A DNA stretch of 8,094 bases from an uncultured Actinomycetes bacterium (GTDB lineage: Bacteria > Actinomycetota > Thermoleophilia > Gaiellales > F1-60-MAGs149), in assembly GCA_903873565.1 (NCBI GenBank), contig CAIQOY010000061.1, positions 1 through 8,094 of the forward strand, read 5' to 3'. Numbering within the stretch: the stretch's first letter is position 1; each line of letters starts with the position of its first letter. Of this stretch, positions 1 through 6,125 are shown one piece after another. The notes below the pieces were generated by a model, which was not told the origin of the DNA, ran no database searches, and saw only the letters and a list, made by a program, of their open reading frames with translations. Position numbers and translations under genes: made by a program.

Positions 1-918
1 GCCAACGACATGGCCTCGATGCAGGTCGGCCAGGCGCGCTACTCGTGCTTCACCGATGAGCACGGCCGCATGCTCGGCGACGGCGTCGTCTTCAACACCG
101 GCGACGAGACCGGCGCGGGGCTGTTCGTCGTGACGGCGCTGCCGTCCGATGCGGACCACTTCCGCCGCGTCTGCGCGCACCTCAACGTGGAGATCCTCGA
201 CCGCACGGAGCGCTGGCCGCACCTGCAGGTGCAGGGGCCGCGCTCGCGCGACCTGCTCGAGGCCCTGACGGACTTCGACGTCGCGTCGCTGAAGTACTTC
301 CGGTTCACCACCGAGCCGATCACGATCGGCGGCGTGCCGGGCTGCTACCTGGCCCGCACCGGCTACTCGGGCGAGCTCGGCTACGAGGTGTACTGCGCGC
401 CCGAGCACGCGGCCCAGCTGTGGCAGGCGCTGCTCGACGAGGGCGCCTCGCGCGGCATCCGCCCGTACGGCCTCGCCGCCGTCGAGTCGCTGCGCATCGA
501 GTCGGGCCTGATCTTCATCGGCTTCGACTACTTCCAGGGCCTGACCTCGCCGTTCCACATGAACCTGGACCGCACGATCAATCTCGAGACGGCCGACTTC
601 GTCGGCAAGGCCGCGCTCGAGGCGGAGCTCGCGGCGGGGATCACGCACCGGCTGACCACGCTCGTCGTCGGCGGCAACGAGTCGCCCGACTACGGCGCGG
701 ACGTCTTCGTCAACGGTCGCGGCGTCGGCAAGCTGCTGTCGCCGTCGGCGGGCCGCTCGCCGAGCGTCGACCGCCTGATCGGGATGGCCTGCATCGAGGC
801 CGACCTCGCCGACCCGGGCAACCGCGTCGAGGTGGCGCTGCCCGACGGGCGGCTCGTCCCGGCCTACACCGACACCTTCCCGATCTACGACCCGGAGAAG
901 AAGCGGCCCCGGTCGTGA
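1..918 (+). CDS. GcvT-family folate-dependent aminomethyl/methyltransferase (5' end cut by window)
   Basis: Relative of the glycine-cleavage T-protein, a family that transfers a methyl or aminomethyl carbon to tetrahydrofolate (GcvT, dimethylglycine and sarcosine oxidase C-terminal domains, DmdA). Visible landmarks, numbered from the ATG at 10: QGPRSRDLL at 75-83, RTGYSGELGYEVY at 116-128 (canonical RTGYTGE-GFE), GLAAVESLRIESGL at 154-167, FVGKAAL at 197-203, and a C-terminal beta-barrel ending DPEKKRPRS. The codons before that ATG read A-N-D and continue the conserved LTND-x-GQARY block, so the true start lies upstream and about 60-70 residues are missing; the ATG at 10 is internal. Of the usual DD pair in ILDDLIVY only one Asp remains (MLGDGVVF, 21-28). 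The gene overlaps the next by GTGA, so the two are likely co-translated. No other glycine-cleavage gene (gcvH, gcvP) is visible, so a methylated amine, betaine or sulfonium substrate is as likely as glycine. Family is sure; substrate is not. Confidence 0.9.
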   Translation, partial: ANDMASMQVGQARYSCFTDEHGRMLGDGVVFNTGDETGAGLFVVTALPSDADHFRRVCAHLNVEILDRTERWPHLQVQGPRSRDLLEALTDFDVASLKYFRFTTEPITIGGVPGCYLARTGYSGELGYEVYCAPEHAAQLWQALLDEGASRGIRPYGLAAVESLRIESGLIFIGFDYFQGLTSPFHMNLDRTINLETADFVGKAALEAELAAGITHRLTTLVVGGNESPDYGADVFVNGRGVGKLLSPSAGRSPSVDRLIGMACIEADLADPGNRVEVALPDGRLVPAYTDTFPIYDPEKKRPRS

Positions 919-1667
919 CGCCCGGCCCCGACCCGGAGGGCTCGATCGGGGTCGTCGCCGAGGGCTGGGAGGGCGTGCGCGGGGCCGAGCTCCTGCAGGC
1001 CGAGCTGCCGCGCGAGGACGTGCTCGTCGTCGCCGACCAGGCCTTCGCCCCGTACGCGCGGCGTCGGCCCGACCAGGTCGCGGCGCGCGTGCGCGACCTC
1101 GCCGACGGCCTCGTCGACGAGGGGGCCAAGGCGCTGCTCCTCGCCGGCGGGTTCGCCTCGTTCGAGGCGCGCCCCGACCTCGGCGACCTGCCGGTGCGGG
1201 GGCTCGAGGCGGGCCTGCGCGAGGCCCTCGCCGAGGCCAAGGGCCAGCCGGTCGCCTGCGTCTTCGCGGCGGGCGAGGTCAAGACGATGGTGCTCGCCCA
1301 CGCGATCCGCGCGCTGCGGGGCGGCGGCAGCGTGACCCTGATCGAGCGCGGCGCGGACGACCCCGAGGCGCTCCTCGCGCGGGTGCGGGCCCAGACCCCC
1401 GACGTGCGGGTGCTCGTGCTCCTGACCCCCGCCGCCTACGCCGACGTCGAGGCGGTCCGAACCGCCGCTCCCGACCTCGTCGTCGTCGACGCCCTCGCCG
1501 CCGCCGTGCGGTTCCTCGTGCACGACATCCGCCGCCGGCAGCTGCTCGCGCACCACGGCCTGCGAGCCGGGCGGGTGATCGCCTACGCCACGCGCGGCGG
1601 CACCACCGGGTTCTCGCGGGAGCCGCTGTCGACGGCGTCAGCGGCGGCGCTGCAGCGACGACGATAG
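915..1667 (+). CDS. Glutamate-racemase (MurI)-like protein lacking both catalytic cysteines
   Basis: A 250-residue protein that follows the Asp/Glu racemase layout. IGVVAEGWEGV (11-21) aligns with MurI IGVFDSGVGGL, EDVLVVADQAFAPY (34-47) with the strand and PYG loop, and DEGAKALLLAGGFAS (68-82) with EQGAKALVVACNTAS. A later VLVLLTPAAYADVEAV stands where VLVLGCTHYPLL is expected, followed by VVVDALAAAV for the LIDSAEAVA segment. The motif residues are gone: DSG becomes AEG, the first catalytic Cys is Gly78 (CNT becomes GGF), and the second Cys motif GCTH is LTPA. Length is close to normal MurI (about 255-290), with no frameshift. It is therefore probably not a proton-transfer racemase; a ligand-binding, regulatory or altered-chemistry role is inferred. 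The GTG at 915 overlaps the previous stop (GTGA). Upstream codons in the same frame belong to a shadow frame, and later starts would lose the first beta strand. It is probably translated with the GcvT-like gene and linked to its substrate. Confidence 0.7.
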   Translation: MTPGPDPEGSIGVVAEGWEGVRGAELLQAELPREDVLVVADQAFAPYARRRPDQVAARVRDLADGLVDEGAKALLLAGGFASFEARPDLGDLPVRGLEAGLREALAEAKGQPVACVFAAGEVKTMVLAHAIRALRGGGSVTLIERGADDPEALLARVRAQTPDVRVLVLLTPAAYADVEAVRTAAPDLVVVDALAAAVRFLVHDIRRRQLLAHHGLRAGRVIAYATRGGTTGFSREPLSTASAAALQRRR

Positions 1668-1696
1668 TCAGAATTCGATCATTTTTTCTCACTATC
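1663..1696. promoter_or_regulatory. Operator-like inverted repeat upstream of the toxin-antitoxin-like pair
   Basis: GATAGTCAGAA (1663-1673) and TTCTCACTATC (1686-1696) are inverted repeats matching at 10 of 11 positions, with a 12-base AT-rich spacer. The arms are 23 bases apart centre to centre, about two helical turns, which suits a dimeric helix-turn-helix protein. The left arm contains the TAG stop (1665-1667) of the racemase-like gene. The right arm overlaps the -10-like TATCAA of the downstream gene, so occupancy would block transcription. Autoregulation by the antitoxin-like product is inferred from the known behaviour of AbiEi-type antitoxins. An RNA hairpin is also possible, but it has no clean U-tract after it. 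Confidence 0.55.
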
Positions 1697-1698
1697 AA
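1693..1698 (+). promoter_or_regulatory. Putative -10 element (TATCAA) of the antitoxin-like gene
   Basis: TATCAA matches TATAAT at 4 of 6 positions and lies in the only AT-rich island nearby. Its end is 7 bases before a GTG (1706) and 13 before the ATG (1712), with no Shine-Dalgarno between. This geometry fits a leaderless or near-leaderless actinobacterial transcript. No convincing -35 is seen. Confidence 0.35.
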
Positions 1699-1711
1699 GT
1701 AGCCTGTGGGC

Positions 1712-2422
1712 ATGGAGACCGCCCGCGACACCGCACTCGCCGCGCTCGTTCCCGTCGAGCGTCTGCTGCGCGGTGCCGCCCCCGAGGAGGTCCCCGATCT
1801 CCTTGAGACTCGGGCCGCGCTCGAGGCCATCGCGGGCCGCACGGTCACGCGCGGGCGGGCCGCGCGCTTCCTCGGCATCACCCAGACCAGCGTCGACCGC
1901 TGGATCGGGGACGGGGCGATCCCCACCGTGATCGATCCGTCGGGCCGGGCGACGGTGCCGACGCGCGAGCTGGTGCGGCTGCGCGTCGACGTCGATGCGG
2001 AACGCGCAGCCGGTTCCCGTCGACCGCTCGGGCGCGTTGTGCGTCGTCGCCGTGAGGCGGCGGCTGCGGTCCCCATCCACGACCTGCTCGCCGATCTCGA
2101 TGCGTCGCCCGTCGGGCACCGTCGGGCTGAGGCGGCGGACATCCTGGTGCACCGGCTGATCGCGCGCGGTCTGACAGCGCGCGACATCGAGGTCGCGCGC
2201 TGGCAGCTCGAGCGGGCCCATGCGGCCGGGGATCTCCACCCGCACTGGCATGCGGCCTGGCGGGAGGTGTTCGACGGCGGCGAGGATCGGATCCGTCAGG
2301 TGCTGACGGCGGACTCGCCGGAGGCGGCATCGCTGCGGCAGACCTCGCCCTTCAAGGGCCGCCTCGGGCATGAGGAGCGCCGGCGCATGTTCGCGCTCCT
2401 GCGGGACAGGGTGCAGGCGTGA
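1712..2422 (+). CDS. Helix-turn-helix protein, likely antitoxin (AbiEi-like role)
   Basis: A 236-residue protein with a MerR/excisionase-type DNA-binding helix-turn-helix at about 44-87: RGRAARFLGITQTSVDRWI followed by the wing GAIPTVIDPSGRATVPTREL. A basic linker (RRPLGRVVRRRRE, 103-115) and a mostly helical C-terminal region with HWHAAWREVF near 178-187 follow; I recognise no catalytic motif in that part. It overlaps the next gene, a nucleotidyltransferase-like protein, by GTGA. A DNA-binding gene upstream of an AbiEii/DUF6036-like gene is the usual order of type IV toxin-antitoxin systems, so this is the probable antitoxin and autorepressor, acting on the inverted repeat just upstream. The start is uncertain: ATG 1712 is chosen as the ordinary codon, but the in-frame GTG at 1706 lies 7 bases after a -10-like TATCAA and could be a leaderless start giving two more residues. 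The antitoxin role rests on context. Confidence 0.65.
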   Translation: METARDTALAALVPVERLLRGAAPEEVPDLLETRAALEAIAGRTVTRGRAARFLGITQTSVDRWIGDGAIPTVIDPSGRATVPTRELVRLRVDVDAERAAGSRRPLGRVVRRRREAAAAVPIHDLLADLDASPVGHRRAEAADILVHRLIARGLTARDIEVARWQLERAHAAGDLHPHWHAAWREVFDGGEDRIRQVLTADSPEAASLRQTSPFKGRLGHEERRRMFALLRDRVQA

Positions 2423-2952
2423 GGCGCGAGGCGTTCGAGCACGTCATCCGCGCGGCGGCGATGATCGTCGACGATGACCTCGTGCTGGTCGGGAGCCAGG
2501 CCATCCTCGCGCGGTTTCCGGATGCTCCGGCTGACCTGCTGGTCTCGGACGAGCTCGACCTGTACCCGCGCTCGCAGCCGGAGCGCGCGATCGAGGTCGA
2601 TGCGATGCTCGGGGCCGGGTCCCACTTCGAGGAGACCTTCGGCTACCGGGCGCATGGCGTGGGGCCGGAGACCGCGCACGTCCCGACGGGTTGGGAGGAG
2701 CGGCTCATCCGGGTCGAGGTCGACCGGGCCGACGGCGGCACGGCGATCGCGTGGGCGCTCGAGCCCCACGATCTCGTCATCTCCAAGCTCGCCGCGGGGC
2801 GCGAGCAGGACTTCGACTTCGCGGAAGGGGCGCTGCGTGCGGGGCTCGTGGACGGCGGGGAGCTCGTTCGCCGCTGCGCCGGATTGCCGGATGGAACCGG
2901 AAACGAGGTCCTTCCGCGGGTCGAGGGCGTCGTCGTTCGCGCGCGCCGCTAG
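2419..2952 (+). CDS. AbiEii/DUF6036-like nucleotidyltransferase, putative type IV toxin
   Basis: A 177-residue protein resembling minimal nucleotidyltransferase toxins. It shows LVLVGSQAIL (21-30) as the GS nucleotide-binding turn, SDELDLYP (43-50) as the acidic metal-binding motif (D44, D47), and EPHDLVISKLAAGREQDFDF (115-134), close to the family's P-D-L-x-x-x-KL-x-x-GR-x-KD-x-x-F signature, then AGLVDGGELVRR. Toxins of this class modify tRNA or other targets with NTPs; the target here is unknown. The GTG start overlaps the upstream helix-turn-helix gene by 4 bases, and AGGG at 2408-2411 gives a reasonable ribosome binding site 7 bases ahead. The C-terminal 20 residues or so (VLPRVEGVVVRARR) look less family-like and run into the convergent operon: its TAG (2950-2952) shares CTAG with the opposing stop. 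It could instead be an inert DUF6036 relative. Confidence 0.65.
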   Translation: MRREAFEHVIRAAAMIVDDDLVLVGSQAILARFPDAPADLLVSDELDLYPRSQPERAIEVDAMLGAGSHFEETFGYRAHGVGPETAHVPTGWEERLIRVEVDRADGGTAIAWALEPHDLVISKLAAGREQDFDFAEGALRAGLVDGGELVRRCAGLPDGTGNEVLPRVEGVVVRARR

Positions 2953-3776
2953 CCGACCAGCCCGAGCCCCGTCACCGCCGCGAGCGTGACCACGATGCCC
3001 ACGTACTGGTTGGGGTGGAGGCGCTCGCGCAGGGCGACGATCCCGATCAGGGCGGCGACCGTGCCCCACTGGGTGGCGGTCACCGAGGCGACGCTGAGGG
3101 GCCCGGCGGCGGCGGCGAACGCGAAGGCGACGAACCCGACCCCGTCGAGCAGGCCGCAGGCCGCGATCGGCCCCGTGGCGGCGCGGTCGGGCAGGCGCCG
3201 CACGGCGATCAGGAAGATCGGCAGCACGACCAGCACGCTGGTCATGCGCGTCACGGCGACGGTGGTCAGCTCCGGCAGCTCGGACATCCCGAGGCCCACG
3301 AGGGCGACCGCGTAGACCGCGGAGGCCCCGATCGCCGGCAGCGCCCCGGCGGCGGTGCGCCGCCCCGGCTCGAGCGAGACGAGCACCGTCCCGACGACGG
3401 CGACGACGAGGAGCGCGCCGGTCAGGAGGGTCGGGCGCTCGCCCAGGCCGATCGAGATCACCGTGGCGATGCCGCCCTCGAGGGCGATGATCGGGGCGAC
3501 GACGCTGAGGTTGCCGGAGCGCAGGGCGCGCAGGAGCAGGAAGAAGCCGACGTTGGCGGAGACGCCGGCGACCAGCGGCCAGGCCAGCGTGCGCGGGGTC
3601 CACGGGCCCTCGCCGCCGTCGATGATCAGCGCCACCGGCAGGACCGCCGCGGTGCAGATCGCGAGCACCCAGAACATGATCAGGACCGGCGAGCGCTCGA
3701 CCCGCGCCGCCCGCTGGGTGAAGACGTTGGCGACCGCCCAGGCCAGGGCGGTGATCAGGCCGAGCAGGACCGCCAC
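2949..3776 (-). CDS. EamA/DMT-family membrane transporter (second of a tandem pair)
   Basis: A 275-residue very hydrophobic protein with about ten transmembrane helices and the two-fold EamA repeat of the drug/metabolite transporter superfamily. These inner-membrane carriers usually export, sometimes import, amino acids or small metabolites. Marks are ITALAWAVANVFTQRAAR at the N terminus, SVVAPIIALEGG in the first half, and the C-terminal GTVAALIGIVALRERLHPNQYVGI block, where an E in the last helices is typical. It aligns end to end with almost no gaps with the gene just upstream (about half identical by eye), so the two arose by tandem duplication. The GTG start at 3776 lies 2 bases after the previous stop, implying translational coupling. 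The two may work as a heteromeric pair or have different substrates. The substrate is unknown; context with an MttB-like methyltransferase suggests a methylated amine or its product. Confidence 0.85.
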   Translation of the reverse strand: MAVLLGLITALAWAVANVFTQRAARVERSPVLIMFWVLAICTAAVLPVALIIDGGEGPWTPRTLAWPLVAGVSANVGFFLLLRALRSGNLSVVAPIIALEGGIATVISIGLGERPTLLTGALLVVAVVGTVLVSLEPGRRTAAGALPAIGASAVYAVALVGLGMSELPELTTVAVTRMTSVLVVLPIFLIAVRRLPDRAATGPIAACGLLDGVGFVAFAFAAAAGPLSVASVTATQWGTVAALIGIVALRERLHPNQYVGIVVTLAAVTGLGLVG

Positions 3777-3778
3777 CG

Positions 3779-4600
3779 CTAGCCGAAGGCCCCCAGCCCG
3801 GTGATCGCGACGGCGGTCACCCCGATCCCGACGTACTGCGAGGGGGCGAGGCGCTCGCGCAGGAACACGATCCCGATCAGCGCCGCCACGGTCCCGAACT
3901 GCGACGCGGCCACCGTGGCCACGCTCGACGGCCCGAGCGCCGCGGCGAAGGCGAAGGTGGCGATGCCGGCGGCGTCCAGCGCACCGGCGAGGAGGAGGAG
4001 GCGCAGCGAGCCGCGCGGGTCGCGCGTCGTGGCCAGGAGCAGGAGCGGGATCGCGGCGAGCAGGCTGATCGAGCGCACGAGCCCCGCCGACGTCAGGGCC
4101 GGCTGGTCGGTGTAGCCGAGCGCGGTCAGGACGCCCGCGTAGCAGATCGCCGCGACCAGGGCCCAGAGCGCGCCCTTGGCGGCTCGGGCCCCGGGCTCGT
4201 AGGAGACCATCACGGTGCCGGCGACGGCGATCGCGAGCAGGCCGAGCGCGAGCGGGCTGGGCCGCTCGCCGAGCGCGATCGAGAGCAGCGTGCCGAGTCC
4301 GCCCTCGAGGGCGATGATCGGGGCGACGACGCTGATCGACCCGGCGCGCAGGGCCTGGGCGAGGCAGAGGAAGCCGACGTTCGCGATCAGCCCGGCGAGC
4401 ACCGGCACGACCAGCGAGCGGGGGGTGAACGGGCCCTGCAGCCCGTCGACGAGCAGCGCGACCGGGATCACGATCGACGTCCCGGCGAGCAGGATCCAGA
4501 ACAGCATCGCGCGCCCGTCGAGCGCGCGCGCCCCGCGCTGGAGCGGGATGTTCATCGTGGCCCAGGCGACCGCAGCCGCGAGCCCGAGGACGACGGTCAC
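3779..4600 (-). CDS. EamA/DMT-family membrane transporter (first of a tandem pair)
   Basis: A 273-residue integral membrane protein, the partner paralogue of the next gene. Landmarks are VLGLAAAVAWATMNIPLQRG at the N terminus, FTPRSL, SISVVAPIIALEGG, ALGERPS, YEPGARAAKGALWAL at the half-repeat boundary, and FGTVAALIGIVFLRERLAPS with QYVGIGVT near the end. About ten helices are expected. The start is the GTG at 4600, two bases after the TAG of the methyltransferase gene. A longer reading from 4693 is rejected because it overlaps that gene and adds an arginine/proline-rich, non-membrane N terminus. No Shine-Dalgarno is obvious, so expression probably depends on coupling to the gene before it. 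EamA members are poor guides to substrate; co-transcription with a methylamine- or betaine-type methyltransferase is the only clue. Confidence 0.87.
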   Translation of the reverse strand: MTVVLGLAAAVAWATMNIPLQRGARALDGRAMLFWILLAGTSIVIPVALLVDGLQGPFTPRSLVVPVLAGLIANVGFLCLAQALRAGSISVVAPIIALEGGLGTLLSIALGERPSPLALGLLAIAVAGTVMVSYEPGARAAKGALWALVAAICYAGVLTALGYTDQPALTSAGLVRSISLLAAIPLLLLATTRDPRGSLRLLLLAGALDAAGIATFAFAAALGPSSVATVAASQFGTVAALIGIVFLRERLAPSQYVGIGVTAVAITGLGAFG

Positions 4601-4602
4601 GG

Positions 4603-6054
4603 CTAGTCGCCGAGCTCGGTGCGGCGCCGGTCCACGTAGGCCCGGAGCTCCGCGTGCAGGTCGGGGTCGAGCGCGGGCGGGTGCTCCTCCCACGCGGCCT
4701 GCATCGCGTCGAACTGCCCGAGCGCGCGCTCGGTGGCGTTCAGGCCGCCCTTCTTCTGCCAGGCGGAGTAGTTGTCGGTCGTCCAGACCTCAGGGCGGTA
4801 GAAGCAGTCGCGGAAGTGCTCGAGGGTGTGGGCCGCCCCGAAGAAGTGGCCGCCGTGGCCGACCTCCTCGTGCGCGCCGAAGGCGAGCGACTCGTCGGTG
4901 AACTCGACCGGCGAGAACTCCTGGATCATGTTGCGCAGCATCTCGGTGTCCATCGCGACCTTCGCGAAGGAGTGCACGAGCCCGCCCTCGAGCCAGCCCG
5001 TCACGTGCAGCTGCAGGTTGGCGCCGGCCAGGAACGAGGGCAGCATCGTGTTGAGCGCCTCGAACGAGGACTGCCCGTCGACCGCGGGGCTGGCGTTGAG
5101 CCCGCCGCCGCCGGCGCGCCAGAGCACGTTGTGGCGGCGCGCGATCTGGCCGGTGGCGAGGATGCCCAGCGCGGCTTCGGGGCCGCCGAAGCCGGGCGAG
5201 CCGGACTTCATGTCGGTGTTGGAGACGAACGAGCCCATGATCGCGGGGCAGCCGGGGCGGATCGCCTGCACGAGCGCGATGCCGGCGAGGGACTCGGCGG
5301 TCTGCTGCGCGAGGGCCGCGGGCACCGAGACCGGGCCCATGGCGCCCATCATGATGAAGGGCGTCACGTTCACGATCTGGTTGCGCTCGGCGAGCATCCA
5401 CAGCGACTCGAGCATGCGCGTGTCGAACGTGAGCGGCGAGTTGGCGTTGATCGTCCCGAACACGCCCGCGTCGCGCTCCAGCACGTCGGGGCCGCCGAGC
5501 GCCATCTCCGCCATCGCGATGGAATCGATCACGCCGTTGAGGTGGATCTGCGCGGCGCCGACCGGCAGGTCGGTGTTCTCGTACATGGCCAGCTGCAGGT
5601 CGAGGTGGCGCGAGTCGAGCGGGCGGTCGTTGCACTCGAGAATCGGGTAGCCCGGGGTGTCGATCTCGGGCGTGACCTGCGCGGCGCGCAGCAGCTTGAC
5701 GGCGTCGTCGAGGGTGCCGTCGCGCCGGCCCGTGCGGCCGTCGTCGACGAACGGCATCGACTGGCCCGTGCAGAAGACCATGTTGTCGGGCCCGAACTGG
5801 ACGTGCTTGTCCGGGTTGCGCGACAGGAGCCGGAACGACGTGGGCGTGGTGGCGATCCGCTCCAGGAGCCAGTCGGGGTCGAAGAAGACGACCTCGTCCT
5901 CGACGCGCTGCCCCTCCCGCGCGAACAGCTCGAGCGAGGGTTCGTGCATGAACTTGATGCCGAGCTCGGACACGAGCCGACGCCAGCCGCGGTCGATCAC
6001 GTCGAGGGCGTCGGGCGTGAGCGGCTCGAACCGGGGCATGCGGTTCTCGAACAT
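4603..6054 (-). CDS. MttB-superfamily (trimethylamine methyltransferase-like) protein, non-pyrrolysine
   Basis: A 483-residue TIM-barrel methyltransferase-like protein of the MttB superfamily. Members move a methyl group from trimethylamine, glycine betaine, carnitine or proline betaine to a corrinoid protein. Visible: the LGIKFMHEPSLELFAREG start region (31-48), TINANSPLTFDTRMLESLW (201-219), AIMGSFVSNTDMKSGSPGF (271-289), GGGGLNASPAVDGQSSFEAL (315-334), AGANLQLHVTGWLEGGL (343-359), and the diagnostic HEEVGHGGHFFGAAHTLEHF (395-414). Pyrrolysine-type MttB carries Pyl near residue 334; here that region has ordinary codons and no in-frame TAG except the terminal stop, so this is the non-Pyl group typified by betaine methyltransferases. 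No corrinoid-protein gene is in the window. ATG 6054 has a -10-like CATAGT 6 bases upstream and may be leaderless; ATG 6039 is a shorter alternative. First gene of the operon with the two EamA transporters. Substrate unknown. Confidence 0.88.
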   Translation of the reverse strand: MFENRMPRFEPLTPDALDVIDRGWRRLVSELGIKFMHEPSLELFAREGQRVEDEVVFFDPDWLLERIATTPTSFRLLSRNPDKHVQFGPDNMVFCTGQSMPFVDDGRTGRRDGTLDDAVKLLRAAQVTPEIDTPGYPILECNDRPLDSRHLDLQLAMYENTDLPVGAAQIHLNGVIDSIAMAEMALGGPDVLERDAGVFGTINANSPLTFDTRMLESLWMLAERNQIVNVTPFIMMGAMGPVSVPAALAQQTAESLAGIALVQAIRPGCPAIMGSFVSNTDMKSGSPGFGGPEAALGILATGQIARRHNVLWRAGGGGLNASPAVDGQSSFEALNTMLPSFLAGANLQLHVTGWLEGGLVHSFAKVAMDTEMLRNMIQEFSPVEFTDESLAFGAHEEVGHGGHFFGAAHTLEHFRDCFYRPEVWTTDNYSAWQKKGGLNATERALGQFDAMQAAWEEHPPALDPDLHAELRAYVDRRRTELGD

Positions 6055-6125
6055 GGCGGCACTATGCCATGAATCGGCCGGTCCGCCGCCGCGGAATCGG
6101 CATGGCGACCTGCGGTGCGGTCGTG
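6055..6125 (-). promoter_or_regulatory. Promoter region of the methyltransferase-transporter operon, with small repeats
   Basis: This is the 71-base gap between the LysR gene and the methyltransferase start. On the minus strand CATAGT (6061-6066, 4 of 6 to TATAAT) ends 6 bases before the ATG, fitting a leaderless start. GAATCGGC occurs twice on the plus strand (6071-6078 and 6094-6101), 23 bases apart, enclosed by GCCATG (6066-6071) and CATGGC (6101-6106). These may be regulator sites. Function is not shown by the sequence alone. Confidence 0.35.

Noticed and set aside
420..914. Extended N terminus for the racemase-like protein starting inside the GcvT-like gene
   Set aside because: That part is an Arg/Gly/Pro-rich shadow of the GcvT-like frame. 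Racemase-like homology begins only after GTG 915.
4603..4605. TAG at the end of the MttB-like gene as a possible pyrrolysine codon
   Set aside because: Read-through would add only two residues before TGA (TAG-CCG-TGA). The protein already has its full family length, and the Pyl region has ordinary codons.
4654..6072. Long plus-strand open frame (472 codons) opposite the methyltransferase gene
   Set aside because: Composition is rich in Arg, Gly, Val and His with no motifs, as expected for a mirror frame of a GC-rich gene. The opposite strand carries clear MttB family blocks.
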